Below, piece after piece: positions 12,500-25,305 of a stretch of 64,000 nucleotides of DNA. Location: NCBI RefSeq assembly GCF_008831285.2, contig NC_045142.1, forward strand, positions 17,175,354 through 17,239,353. The letters run 5' to 3'. Each line of letters opens with the position of its first letter. Positions within the stretch are counted from its first letter, which is position 1. Source of the DNA: Nymphaea colorata. Taxonomy: Eukaryota; Streptophyta; Magnoliopsida; Nymphaeales; Nymphaeaceae. The notes under the pieces were generated by a model. It ran no database searches. It was not told the origin of the DNA and was given only the letters and a program-made list of their open reading frames with translations. A program made the position numbers and the translations under genes.

Positions 12500-12870
12500 A
12501 AAATATATGAGATCATATTCAGATTATATGTTTTTTCGAATATTCACATATTCGGATTCAAAAACTAATAAAAAAAAGTCATATCTGAATATAAATCCGA
12601 ATCCAAAATCTGATTTTTATATTTATATCTGAATCTAAATCTTAATTTTAAACTGGATTTTGTCAATTTTCAAAATTTAATAGCATTAGATACAGAATAT
12701 TCATCTAAAAATGTATGATCCAAATCGATATTTGAAACCGATCAAATGTCATTTATTAAATCGGAATTCAATCTAATTTTTTAATCGGATATTAATTTTT
12801 TTTCCATATCCGATTTTTTAGGATCGATTCCGTAAGATTTCTATTTGATTCAAATCGAATGGCTGAATTT
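12500..12870. mobile_element. Dispersed repeat, family A copy
   Basis: Contains ATTCGGATTCAAAAAC, GTCATATCTGAATATAAATC and GATTCAAATCGAATG blocks in the same order as the other family A copies at 13.9, 43.0 and 55.4 kb. Terminal repeats are degraded and the ends are approximate. Confidence 0.5.
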
Positions 12871-13445
12871 GGGTTGCTTTAGTTTAAAACATGGACTTTT
12901 ATGCTAAATGTATCAACTAAGAAAATGGATAAGATTCCTTATTTTTTTACTGTATAATATTGATTGTACATTTATCTTGATGTCAATAGACCCCATAAAA
13001 CTTTATGGCACATGAGTTTAAAGGAAATGAATAAAATAGCATACATAGATTTAACTCTAATTATGAGTATTAACCAAGAATCCTTTAAAAAAGGTGAATT
13101 TTAATGTTGTATTTATGGAAAATTTACCAGAGAGCCTTTTCCGGATATGTAATCTGAGCAATTGAGATTTTAAAAACTTATCCACGCGGAATTGTTTGCA
13201 TTATCTATCTATCCATATTAAAAAGGCAATGAACATGGTCTGGGTCATGTTGTTAAGAAATAAAATTAAAATGTTAAGCTCATAAAATTTTCATGCATTG
13301 GAGTTTTTTATAACTTCAACTCCTTTTTTTATTCATTAAAACAAATGTGGTAACAGCTGCATCTAACCACAACCTGATCCACAACCCCTAATTAAAATAT
13401 GAAACATATAAGAATGATCTTTCCGGATATGTTTATGTAAGATCT

Positions 13446-13450
<5 letters not shown>
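12871..13450. other. Intergenic DNA, no gene seen
   Basis: AT-rich, with no coding region or element ends recognised. Confidence 0.5.

Positions 13451-13478
<28 letters not shown>
13451..13478. repeat. (TA)n microsatellite
   Basis: About 28 bases of alternating AT. Confidence 0.95.
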
Positions 13479-13479
13479 C

Positions 13480-13720
13480 CACACTGACCCGGTCGTTGAG
13501 GGCATGCCAAAAAGTTGGCGACTCGTCCGGCCCCCTGCCTTTGGGTGCACGCAAAGGAACCAAAGCTAGAAGAGTTACGGGCATCATTGTTCAGAACAAA
13601 TGGCCCACGTGAAGAGGACTTGCCTTGGCCCCCGAGCGACTTGCGCCTTCCCCACGGAAACGACATCCCACGCAAACGGCATCATTCCACAACTACCGGC
13701 AAGCACCGACCTTCTTCAAT
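13480..13720. other. GC-rich island without a recognised gene
   Basis: Sharply GC-rich compared with its flanks and containing a CCCACGTG G-box-like core near 13,602. Both strands have short open frames (70 and 80 codons, the latter running into the TA tract), with no recognisable domain. Confidence 0.4.
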
Positions 13721-13884
13721 TAATTAATATTTAATATTTTCCGTAGATGCTTTCACATGAACCACACGTATTGGATGCATTCCGGCGCTAATGCTGATCA
13801 AAAGTGTTCTCGTTACCTAGGGGGACTTAGATTGAACCAAACGTGGGACATCGTCTACGCATCTAAGTGCACTCCAGCATCCGC

Positions 13885-14306
13885 CATAGATCCAATATAT
13901 GGATAGTTATATCCATTTTTTCGATATCAGATGTTTGGATTCGGATTCAAATACGAATAAAGAAAAGTCATATCTAAATCCAATCCAAGAACTGATTTTA
14001 CAATCCAAATATGATCCGGATCCAATTTTTATATTCAGATCTGAATCCCAATCCAAAATTTAAACGAGGTTTTGTCAATTTTCAAAATGTAATAGCACTA
14101 GATACAAGATATTTGTCTAAAAATTTACTCTAATTTGAACCCGTATCCAGTCAAATATTTATGTGTATTTGAATCCGATCAGATGTCATTTATTAAATTT
14201 GAATATGATCTGATTGATTAATCAAATATTTATTTTTTTCATATCTAATTTTTTCGAACCAATTTGATCAAATATCCTATTCAAATGAAATATATTGACA
14301 TTCCTA
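13885..14306. mobile_element. Dispersed repeat, family A copy
   Basis: The right end TATATTGACATTCCTA matches the right end of the element at 55,362-55,544. The interior has GGATTCGGATTCAAATACG and AGTCATATCTAAATCC blocks typical of the family. The left end is diverged and approximate. Confidence 0.6.
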
Positions 14307-14535
14307 AACCTTGTGGGTGAAAAGACACAGCGCTTTTTTTGTCTAAAGCAAAGGAGACCACATTTGTTCTTGGACTTCATACAAGTAAAATTATAAAAAT
14401 GCCCTTTTGAGTGTAAACTGTGTCGAGTTTGTTTTTGTAAACCGGAGGCTCACAACTTGTCAACTTGGAGCTTTGCACGGACACCACGTTTTTTTTTCAT
14501 TGGTCAAGTCATTATTTATAAAATAAAACCACACT

Positions 14536-14578
<43 letters not shown>

Positions 14579-16015
14579 ACTAAAATTTAAAAGCACATTG
14601 TTAATAAACGGCCATCTTGTGCGTGCTAATGATGTTTATAATGCGACAACAACTTTCTTATAGTGCTTTAAAAATGTTTGAAGGTGTTTTAAGCGGATAG
14701 ATTTTTAACCCTTTTTTGCTTTTCAATTGAAATGGCTATGTTTCATCAGAAAAAAAAAAAAAACTAATGACTACATAAATACATATTTTAATTATAGAAA
14801 ATAGTATGTGACTTGCATGTTATTGAAATCGTGCATGCAATCACCACCAATAAGCCGCAAAAGAAGAACCGAGTTATCAACATGACTTACAAACTGTTAC
14901 TGGAAACCATGTAATATGGATTACCTATTATTAATATATGACAGATTTTTGGACATGGCTAAGTTATGTTTTGAACCGTGTCTAAGTCTGTTTTGGATCG
15001 GGTCTAGGTCACATTTATATTGTTAATTTTCCAAAAGATTGATGAGATGTAAGCATTATAATTTTTTGAAACAGTTGCTTCTTAAATGTAATTATTTTTT
15101 TTTCAAATAGCACAATTATATTTAACTTAAGTGTCTGTGAGGACAGTGATTAGCACATCACGGGCAACATATTCTAATCTGCCAAAACGAATGATGAATA
15201 TGAACACAAAATGCTTTGTGTCGTTGCCAAAAATATAAAAGCGGCATCTTGCTTAGACCCATTGTCATCTTCTTCGTGGCATCATTATTTTTTAACTTTT
15301 GCCTTTGAAAAAATATGAGCCATCAAGTTATTTGTCAACAAAATCATGGCACCTTCGAAGACAATGTTTTCTCAATTGTCCTTTCCTTTTTGGTCGCAGG
15401 TTCAGAAATCACAAGATGAGGAATCCCATTACTCGCGATACTTTGGACAATGAGTCGCATTTTGTGGCTGCAAATATTCAAAGGCTTCAAGGGTGTCCAC
15501 TTTCACGTGAAATACTTCCAAAACACTCGCTCGCCTTATTTTTCTTTTCTTTTGAGTCTAACCAATCACACCTTGTGAATGTTCGATTAAATAATAAGTA
15601 AACCTTTCATTTGGAGAAGAATTTTAGATTTCGAATTGCAGGAAAAAGGATATTCTTTTCTTTTTCTTTTCTTGAAATTACTTCCAATGTTAAATGTTGG
15701 AGAGGAGAAGGTTAATCTTTTCTACTCCAACCCTAAAATCACAGTAGTTATATCTTTATTTCACTAATGAGGTTGCCAAGAAAAAGAAAATAACATGATC
15801 ATAAAGCTGACTCCAGAAATTTTTTGTTATGAAGCATTGTTATAAAAATTCTCATTTTTGAAAGGGCACTACATATATAAATAAGCAAATAATTATAAAA
15901 AATCTATGTAAAAATAAATACAAATTTTGTCATATATATATATCAGATCTAGTCATGTCGAATGCCATATGTCTAAAATTTAAACTGTTGTTGCTGAAAA
16001 AGTATGTTGTATTTG
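14307..16015. other. Intergenic DNA with a (CA)n-(TA)n microsatellite
   Basis: A compound (CA)n-(TA)n tract lies at about 14,531-14,575 and a poly-A run near 14,751-14,763. The 100-codon + strand frame at 15,299-15,601 has no recognisable domain and is not called. Confidence 0.5.
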
Positions 16016-16134
16016 CATTAGTGACAGTTTATAGTGCACAAGGGTTTATGGTGGAGTTAAAATCTGCCAATGTGAAAAGTTTGTCATTAATAAAGTACCG
16101 GAAATCATTGGTGCACTATAAACTATCCCTAATG
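16016..16134. mobile_element. Short near-palindromic MITE
   Basis: The left arm CATTAGTGACAGTTTATAGT and the reverse complement of the right arm CATTAGGGATAGTTTATAGT match at 18 of 20 positions, and the match continues into GCAC. The element is only about 119 bp, so the transcript or single strand would fold into a long hairpin. A related fragment occurs near 16,960-17,030. Confidence 0.7.
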
Positions 16135-16829
16135 TTTATGTAGGCACTATGTTTTGGCAATAGATTCACAATTTTTAGCCATGCGGTGCAACATCTGGCA
16201 TGCAAGAGATTTTAAATCCCTTAATTTTTATAATCAATCAAAATATTGCTCTATTCTGCAAGGCCAAATGAGGTACTTTTGCCCTCGCAGATTCTAACTT
16301 AGTTAGTGAACACGCATTTGACAGCCACAATAATTCGTTATTAGAATCCGCAGATATTAAACATGCCATCTTGCTCGAGCGAATCATCAAGAAGAAAGTG
16401 ATTGATATTGGAGCAAATCAAAAACAAAATGGTACGAAGAAGACGAGTGCTCGGCCCCATTCAAGGGTTTGGACAAGAACCAAAATAAACATTGTTTGCC
16501 CGTCGACATTACCATTCTTTCTTGCCGCTCTAGGGTCATAATAGCATGCGTCTACCTTACTTTTTAAAATCAAAGCATAAATCGGCCCGAGCCAATGCAC
16601 CAAACCCTCTTGGGGCTTTGTGTGCACCTTACTTCAACACTAATTTCTCATATGCCCATACCATTCAAAATCAAATACTAACAAGTAAATGTGTTTAAGT
16701 AAAATTATACAAAAATGAGTAATTTCATATACTAAACTTGGTGGAAATCATGTAGGTAATCAATTTTCAAAAAATGAAAATTAAGTTGTAAATACATGAG
16801 TCAAATTGTTTTCATCTACGGCTCAAAAT

Positions 16830-16832
<3 letters not shown>
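16135..16832. other. Intergenic DNA, no gene seen
   Basis: AT-rich, without recognisable coding regions or element ends. Confidence 0.5.
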
Positions 16833-16902
<70 letters not shown>

Positions 16903-16915
16903 TATATATATATAT
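16833..16915. repeat. Compound (TC)n-(TA)n microsatellite
   Basis: About 28 bases of (TC)n join directly to about 55 bases of (TA)n with one interruption. Confidence 0.97.
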
Positions 16916-18727
16916 TCAATGTTGCTGGATCTAAATAGTTGTTCAGTAGGTAAAATTTAAAAATTCGTTACTAAAAGGACCATAAATCATTGGTAAATCT
17001 ACCATAAACAATTGCCATACCACATATTATTAATATATATGAGTGTGACTGTGTGTGTGTGTCTGTGTGTGAGAGAGAGAGAGAGAGTGTGCCAGCTTGG
17101 TAGGTAAGAAACCGTTAAATATTAAACTTGTAAGAAATCATCTTAGTCGTTTGATTTTTTCAAGGTAAATGGTTGAGAGAGTTGTAATCAATCTCAAACG
17201 ATTAAAATATTCTTTTTATTGTTTTTCTCTCAATATCAATCTTAAAAAGATTAATAATCAAGATGATTCCTTATTGGTTAGCAATTAAGAGTATATATAT
17301 ATATATATAAGCAATTGTAGATTTTTCTAAAGCATTTGAAAAGCAAACGAAGGGACAACGACAAAGAATGTGTGGATATTATAAAAAAATCGTGAGGATC
17401 TGATGGTTGGACGTGACTTTATTTGGCGAAAAACCTGAAGTCAATTAATTGGAAAATATCCTTTCCAAATTAAATTTATGTAACAAAAACTTTCGAGGTA
17501 ACTAACTATTCTTGCAAGTCTGGTTTATGAAGTTGGACCAAAAAAATGGGTAACGAGTGGAATTTACCCAATTTGATAACAACTCCATTTGGACTAAATC
17601 CGAGTCCTTTACATCCCTTACCCCGTCTGCATCTTCTACTACTGGAACCACCGTTGGATCTTCTCTTCTTGGACCGCGAAAGGTTTTGGATAAGGACTGG
17701 ACGGGCTCAGCGCTTGTCTTGGGGTTCAAATGAGGCAACCCAGCACTTCAATTATTGTTGATAATTATTCGCAAATGACAAAGTAGGTGATTATATTTCT
17801 CTTTGAAAAGATATGTTTTGGAAGGTTGTGAATGGAATGGAGTCTCGATATTTTCTTGGCGATTGAGCAACATAAAATAATTTAAACAAATTTAAAATTT
17901 TGTAACAAAGTGAAAATGGTCAAGTCGATGACATTGACAGATTTCATTAGTTTTAGATGGGTGCGACAACCCCTTATTCCCTATAGTAAAGGGCGTGGGC
18001 TTATCTTGGTGTCTCATAGTGTCGTCCATGCCATGCTTCAACTTGTGTGTTGGTAATCTTTTGTTTGTACCACAAAAAGAATACCTTAGTGAATCGAAAC
18101 ATATCCTTCCCACAGATCATTGAGCATAATAGACCTCTTCCAGTCTGAACCAAAAAGTTATATATATATATATATACTAGATAATTAAAACCATAGTCAT
18201 AGAAAACACATTTTTCTCGAACAAAAAGCGAAAAAACGTGATAAATTAAATTGCCGTCGAAAACTTGAAAAAAATACTTTTTTTACATTTTGTTTCACTT
18301 TTGTCATTTTTTAATGCCAAAAAGCTTTTTTTATTTGTTGAAAATCTTCATGTTATTAGTTTCTCATTTATTTTATTTTTCTCTCATTTTTAATTTTAAG
18401 AATTTTTAAAAATTTACCATTTTTTTTTAAGTTTATCGTATTATACCTGAGAAAAAACCTCACCATTTAAAACTCTGAAACGTCATTTGTGACTATGATT
18501 AAAACTACCCTTGATCATACCATAAATCATTTCTAATACTTCTAGCATGGTATTTTAGCAATAGCTTTTAACTGTTTTATCATCCAACAATATCAGATAG
18601 CCGGTTGATTTTAATTCACCCTCAAGTTTAAATCATATATTGCTTTAAAAACACACTTTAACATAATAAAATTTAAACTATTTTATAGATCAGTTGTATG
18701 GTCATAGGCAAGCAGAAAAAACGTGTA
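16916..18727. other. Intergenic DNA with short microsatellites
   Basis: Holds a (GT)n-(GA)n tract near 17,048-17,087 and short (TA)n tracts near 17,291-17,309 and 18,160-18,176. Short open frames around 17.5-18.1 kb have no recognisable domain. Confidence 0.5.
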
Positions 18728-19147
18728 GGGTCTGTTTGAGTGACAACCTACAATGTCATTTTTGTGGAAAAATTGTGTCTTGCCTCTAAAACGCCATTTT
18801 AGGTGTCTCTAGCTCATGTCAAAGGACACCCACTGGCCATCTAGTGAGTGGCCAAGCTTCCTTAGCCTATCTGGGTTTTGTCCCATATTCAATTTTGATG
18901 AAATTTATTTTTCAAATAAGCTTGGAAAACTAGGTTTACCCCTAGTTTTAATACTATCAATGTATTTACTATATTTTCTCAGTTTTCTTATCTAAACAAA
19001 AATATTAGGTTTCAAAAGTGAAAACCTGGCTTTTTCTCGTCATCTAAAACACACAAAGAAGGTCCCAAAGACCAATTAAAAATTTTATTTTTTCATGAAT
19101 TAGGTTTTCGCGGAACCGAAATGAAGGTGTCATTCAAACACAACAAC
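18728..19147. mobile_element. TIR foldback element, family F copy
   Basis: The left end GGGTCTGTTTGAGTGACAAC pairs with a right end that reads GTTGTGTTTGAATGACACC on the other strand. About 420 bp, no coding capacity. Same family as the elements at 1.2 and 52.6 kb; superfamily unassigned. Confidence 0.6.
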
Positions 19148-19305
19148 AGTAAAGTATGTAATTTCTTTATTACAATCCTCATAAACCATGTTGGAAGTTT
19201 CTCTTTGAATGCAAAAGAAAAGTTGGACTAAAAGGAATATCTTCCTCTCATTTTTTCATTTTTTCAAAAATCAGTTTAAATTAATTAATCATGCAGAATG
19301 ATATG

Positions 19306-19309
<4 letters not shown>

Positions 19310-19354
<45 letters not shown>
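19310..19354. repeat. (TA)n microsatellite with a short GA-rich tail
   Basis: About 45 bases of alternating TA followed by AAGAGAAAGAAAGAAAGAGA-like purine sequence. Confidence 0.97.
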
Positions 19355-19357
<3 letters not shown>

Positions 19358-21092
19358 AGAAAGAAAGAAAGAGAGAGAGATTGTTGTTAGTGTACCTTGT
19401 CTTCATCTTTACTCAAGATCACGTTTATTTTTACTGTTTATTTGCTTTCTCTTGTGAGCGGTCCGAAGTCCGGACCCCTTTTTCCCGTACGTACCTGAAC
19501 TGACTAGATTATCTAGCGTGTTTTTTAATACAGAATCTCGACCGTTGGATCTGCCTCTAGGCGTTGTCACGTGTCGAGTCATTATTGGATGCATTGTGAT
19601 CTACCCACCATAAAGCTGCTTGCCTCCCTCACCACCTAACCTAGGTACATGATTCCGACCAAATTACTAAATTGCCCTTAAAGTCTTGAATTCTTTGTTT
19701 ACCACATGCCTGTGTTTGGGGCAGAGGTGCAAATTTTTCTCCACCTTGAGCATGAGCAAGAATCAAATTAATGACCGAATTTTCATCGATATGTCACGTC
19801 TTGCCACCCATACGAATCAAATTGATGACCGGATTTTCATCAAAATGTCATCTCGTCCAACTACATTATGTGGTAGAGTCCAGCTTTTTTTAATTAAAGG
19901 GCACTCAAGTCACCGATAGTATGAAGTGAGCACCTCATGCAACTTTTAGGTAAACACTATATAATTTGTAATTTTCTGATGACAGTTTTGATTGGCCTAT
20001 GTACCTCATGTATTGTCATGGTGTTCCTAGAGACAAAGCATGTAGATTAGAGTAGGGGGTAGAGTCAAAATTTTTTTTTATGAAGTATTAAATATACAGT
20101 TAACAAATTTTGAATCGGTCGTTAGCCAGTGACACAGGCCTTATAAGGCTAGCCCATATAACTGAACCCAGGTCCAACCATTGAATTGGTTTCAAAGTTA
20201 GCTTGCACCGGAATGTACCACGTATCTTTGCCCTTGAAGTAGAGAAAGGTAACCTCACAAAACTCTTGAAATTTTCTGATTTTCCATGGCAATCAAGTTC
20301 TTGGTGTTCATTATCCAGTCCTTTTCACAGGCATGTATGCACCTAGATAATGAGGGAAAATAGTGGGTTGAGGAAAGGGAAATTGAAGAATTTACTTTAC
20401 CATTTCAAACAAGGGAAATGGTTTCTTAGGAGAAAATTTCTTTAAGGCTGCTGTTTTTGTTAAGAATATCACTCATTTGTTGTACTAAAGTTTAGGACAC
20501 CCCCTTTTGGCACCCTGCTGTAAACCTCCCTTTAGTTCTTTTAAGTTAATTTTTCTCATATTAGAGAGCCGAAAGTAATCCCCAAGAAATTTCTCTTAAA
20601 ACTACGATTAGTCAATAATGTTTTTTTTTTTTTCCATACGGGCCTAATCAATCATAAGTATATGACACTAACCACAAATCTGTGCTAAAATTTTATGAAA
20701 ATCGTGGCTATTTTTAACTGGATATTCCCAAAGAATAGCGGTAATTGGCCATTGATGAGATTTGTAAACCCAGTTGAGAAATTTTGAAAAATGTAGATAT
20801 CCTTGAATAAAATAGAAATTTCTCTGCTTCTTGAAATGCACACTTCTTCGTTTACTTATTTTGAGAAATTTACACATAATGACCCAGCTTTTGGACACGT
20901 TTAAAAATAGTGGATTAATGATTGAAAAATTAAAAATAGCTTCTCGAGTGATAAAATAAATCATAAACGCATGCTTCGTAATGAAAAATATCAACATATG
21001 GTTAAAAGAATTTTTTTTGCTTTTAATAATGAAGAATAAACTACATATAGACCCGTTCTTAAGTGAATCACGGCCACCGTCATTTAACGGCA
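19355..21092. other. Intergenic DNA with a 54-bp tandem duplication
   Basis: A diverged two-copy tandem repeat with a 54-base period lies at about 19,760-19,867; each copy contains AATTTTCATC or GATTTTCATC followed by a TGTCA word. It lies in a 77-codon open frame with no recognisable domain. No gene called. Confidence 0.5.
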
Positions 21093-21173
21093 GTCGATAT
21101 GTCCGAGTGGTTAAGGAGACAGACTTGAAATCTGTTGGGCTTGCCCGCGCAGGTTCGAACCCTGCTGTCGACG
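21093..21173 (+). tRNA. tRNA-Ser(UGA), nuclear type
   Basis: An intronless class II tRNA of 81 bases. The acceptor stem pairs GTCGATA with TGTCGAC, followed by discriminator G at 21,173. The D arm carries the internal A box (near TCCGAGTGGTTAAGG) and the T arm carries GGTTCGAACCC (B box, 21,153-21,163). The anticodon stem ACAGA/TCTGT encloses the loop CTTGAAA, giving anticodon TGA at 21,126-21,128, which reads UCA serine codons. The long variable arm expected for tRNA-Ser is present (GGGCTTGCCC). A T4 Pol III terminator lies at 21,179-21,182. From memory, the usual plant nuclear copy is one base longer in the variable-arm loop. It is unlike the chloroplast tRNA-Ser(UGA), so it is not an organellar insertion. 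Confidence 0.97.
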
Positions 21174-22504
21174 TTGCCTTTTGTCAATGTCACCCATATA
21201 ATCCCATCTCTCCCTCTATTTAGGGACTGCAGTTGAGTCGTTCACACACAACCCGTTTTCTTTCTTGCATGTGTAATGATGTGAGAAAATGGGGCTCGTC
21301 AGACTCATTATCTCACGAATGTGCTCTACTATGATTCATTATCATAAGCAGCGCCCACCCTCCAGCTTTCCTCACAGTCTAAAACAACCACTGTCAAGGT
21401 TCTCTACAGTTCCTCGTTTGGTTTTTGCCAGTTCCTGATATTTTTCTCCAACTTTTCAAAACCTTTCCTGTTCATTTGGTTTTTGCCAGTTTTTGATCTT
21501 TCCCTTGAACTTTCAAAAGCCTATCCTGCTCTTAAGAGTCTTTGCTTGTCATTTTTCGAACACTTTTACATCCATCAAATGCAAGACAAGAAATAGTTTC
21601 TATATCATTCAGCTTAAAGAGGTCAAAAGTTGTCCCTTTTCCCTTTCTCTTGGGGTCCAAGGCGACTTCAGGACTCGATCCGAGACCGAGACACTCATCA
21701 AGTAAGCATTATCACATATTGATCTTTGCAATTTAGGAGAATAGTGTTCTGTTGGAATCAAATGGATGGCTGACTTTACATTGGTTTAACCAACTACACT
21801 CATCATGGCATAAATGTCCTTTTTTGTGACTTTTGTAACTTAGATTAATTTTTTTGCTTACTAATTCAAATGTGGTTTAGAATTGAACACTGCAAACATA
21901 TTTACGAGCCCATGGCAAAAAAAAAAGGTAATTATCTTAATTATTACGTGATTACAGAATTTTTTTTTTGGTTAAAAGTCAAGATTAAAACTAAAATATA
22001 TCTGGTTACAAAGTAATGAAGACATTTATATTGCATGTTGAAGTTACTAATTAATTTTCTTTGGTGAGTTCAGGAGTGTCTCCAACAGTATAGGTTGTGA
22101 GTTTGCGGACTCGGTCGATCACTAATTCACTTATAAATTATCCAAAAATGTTTAAAACTTCAAGAAGATAAAAAAAATAACAAATTAATTAAAATAGTTG
22201 ATATTTCAAATATTTACTAATGGACGTATGGCATCCTTAAATCCACCACTAGATCGAATCGGTTTGTCCATTAATTTGATTCGAATCGGGTGACTCAAGC
22301 TGACTGCTCTACAGTGAAATGCGTACCTCTATGGCCTACATGGAAGAAGAAGTCGACGTATAAAATCTTTCCATATATTCTTAATAAAAAGTGGCATAGC
22401 CTTTGCACTCGTCACCAACTACCAAGTAGAGGCTGGGGGCCAATGGAATAGCTAAGAAAAATTTCCAAAAAGGCAGACCATATTTCTCATAATTTTTTGA
22501 AAAC
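21174..22504. other. Intergenic DNA downstream of the tRNA gene
   Basis: No gene recognised. A diverged direct repeat of a GTTTTTGCCAGTT..TTTCC..AACTTTCAAAA block occurs near 21,420-21,520. Short open frames at 21.5-21.7 kb have no recognisable domain. Confidence 0.5.
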
Positions 22505-22945
22505 AAATAACATCAACTTAACATTTATGTACACAGTATTATGTCATATGTCCATAATCAAACCAATTGACCCAATTTTGGTTAACAAATGTCCTTAAAC
22601 GATTGATGGTAAATAACATCAACTTAACATTTATGTACACACTATTAAGTCATATGTTCATAATCAAATCAATCACATCAATGTTTATTCAAAAGAAAAT
22701 TTAAGACGTCCAATGATAATTAACAGCAACATGACCTTTTTATAATCAACATAACACTTATGTAGGCAATGCCAAGTTGTATATTCTTTAAGGAAGGAAC
22801 GTTATTAACGATTCTGTTTAAGACGATCGATGATGAATGACATCCATTTAACATTTACGTGGAAAATAACAAATTATACGTTCTTAATCAAATCAATGAA
22901 ATCAATCTTCATTAACGAATATGTTTAAGATAATCGATACTAAAT
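22505..22945. repeat. Degenerate minisatellite, about 106-bp period, about four units
   Basis: The block ATAACATCAACTTAACATTT followed by ATGTACACA..ATTA recurs about 106 bases apart in the first two units (from about 22,505 and 22,611). Two further diverged units carry CATAACACTTATGTAGGC and GACATCCATTTAACATTTAC. Between blocks are TTAA(A/G)ACG(A/T)-type and ATCAAATCAAT-type words. It is an old tandem array with no coding capacity. Confidence 0.75.
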
Positions 22946-25297
22946 TTCTTTCCCCTTCCAAAAAGTACCAATTGGCTCCGGCCCCGACTCCGGCGAAAAG
23001 TTGCCCCCACTCAAACTTTTGCCAAAGATTTCCGGACCCAACTTGATTTTTCTGATTATGCTTTTGCACCAGGGATAAAATGCATGTCGTCCCCTACTTA
23101 TAAATAGGACAGCTTTTACTCATGGGCCATGATTCCCCATTCCTCTTTTATTCTCCTTTTATTTCAACCCAAAAGAAAAAGGAAAAAAAGCTTCATCAAA
23201 TGGATGGATGCTTTCTAGCACAAAAAAACATGACCAAGTTTTTTGACTTCAGTGCCGCTATTGCTGTGAGATGAATCAAAGTGTCATTTTGATGATATTG
23301 GCCCCAGGATGAAAAAATTAACTTATTGGACCTTGGAGACAAAGGAAAGAAGGAGGAGCTTTTGCCTTGTTGAAAGATCCCTTAACCTCCCCACCCCGCC
23401 CCCTTGCACATACACAAGTATGACTATGAACTTGAGTACTTGGTGGCTTTTGGTTAGAACGGTTGCATGAGTTGAGTCCACTCGATGAATTTAATTTGCC
23501 TAAAGTTGGCTCGAGCTTGACTCCATAATTTAAATGAGTTGAGTTTAAGCTGAAGGGCCAGTGCATTTCAATAAGTGAGCCGAGCCCTGATTCGGTAAGC
23601 ATGCAATCTATATAAAAGGTGTAATGACCCTCGTGCTTTCTTTTGAAGGTGCTATTCATGAGCCGAGCTGAGCATGCTCGAACTCAACTTCACTAGAGCT
23701 TTGCCTAAACACAAGTTCGCCCGGGTGGGGGCCATGGCTTCCCTCTGAAACTTTATAACATAAAATTTTATACGTTAGAACTTTCCAAAATTTTAGTTTG
23801 GTCCCTTTAAAACTTTTAAAACATACAGTTTGGCCCTCGTACAGAAATATTATTTAGGGGGCAGTTGGACTCATGGGCCCCCTCTGGCGTTGCCGCTGAG
23901 CCCAGCACAAACTTGTTTCGAGACTAGGCATGAGAGTTCTGGTCTCCTCCGTGACAAAGCGTAAGTGGGGAGAGAATGCTGTTGTCACCATCTGTGACAC
24001 TTCTCAAAATAGCGTCAGTAGACAGGAATAGTCTTTTCATTGAAACTATTGGAGCTAGCAATACTTCGGAGAAAGCAAACAATCTATAACAAGTCTACAC
24101 CTAGCAATATTTTTTTTTTAACGCAGAGGCGGTATGTGTCACTGCATGGATTTTTACTGACGCTTAGGTCTTCATGCCGCTGAAAATGGCACAATTATTC
24201 TCTCTTCACGTCAGCTAATTTATATATAATCAATTTTTTACCTTTCAGCCGAAACTTGACTCATTTAATATGAGCTTAAGCTGAAGTCAAAAAACTAATG
24301 GAGGTCAAGTAGCTGGACCTCCAGTCTTAGTCTTGGGCATGGCTGGAAATGGGCGAGGTCAGGCTGACCAGACTAAAAAAGAAAAAAAAAGACTTGTTTT
24401 ACTTGTTTGTTTGTAACACGTTAAAAGTTTAGTTTCGTATTAAAAATTATGACAAAACTTCAATGACTTATAAAAGGGTTTGTTAAAATGGTTGGTTGTT
24501 CTTGTTCTTATCTTTTTCGGATTGAAACCAAGGAAGTGGGTTGAGATCAGCTAGACCAGAGCTCCACACTTGGTATGTTGGTTAAACCTGAGCTGTTGAC
24601 TGAACTGGTCCGTTTGAGGCCTAAGTTGGCCCAAGCCAGGCTCAATTGTCGGTGCTCGCATGTGTATGTAAGCCAAGTTTGGAGCACTACATGTCTCCTT
24701 AGTAGTATCAAATGCCAAATAGGATGATTTGCTTAACAAGTTCACTGGTCCAATCGCCTCGCAAATTCAACTTTCTGACTTCAGAAAGGAAAAGTGAAAA
24801 TCCAGGGATCACATGAAGATGGTGATGGTTCACAAGTAGTACTTTTAGTGCCCAAATCTCATAAATGCTTCACATTCTAGACATGTTCTAAAATGTTGCA
24901 TTTTCTCTTCTGCCGTTAGATTTATAAAAAAATTACATTCAACTACCCCACGTATGTATGTATGTGTGTGTATATATATATATTAGTGGTATGCCATTCA
25001 CTTGTTTCTATGTGTTGCCCCAAGCAGTGTAGTACAACCCACTCTATTCAGTGCCGTCAGTAGCTTCTTGGAGTTGGCATAGAACTTATTGTAACGTCTA
25101 TTTTCAGAGTTTAGTCTTGTATTTAATATTGTAAGAAGTCTTTAAGGGCATATAAAAGGGTACTATTAAAATAGTTGGTTGTATTGGTTTTTAACTTTTT
25201 TTGGATTGAAACCAACATCACTAGGAGGCTAGTTGGGATCTATCGGAACCAAGCCTGGTGGGGGAGTGGGAAAGCGATATACAAGCTAAAGTGTAGT
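22946..25297. other. Intergenic DNA with CTCGAGC-rich repeat fragments
   Basis: Segments near 23,460-23,700 and 24,250-24,760 contain GAGTTGAG, GGCTCGAGC and GAGCCGAGC words typical of the hAT-like family B repeats, but no intact ends could be paired. A GGGGGCCATGGC..CTTCC segment near 23,720-23,900 resembles repeat remnants at 43.7 and 51.9 kb. No gene recognised. Confidence 0.4.
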
Positions 25298-25305
25298 GCA
25301 GGCTC

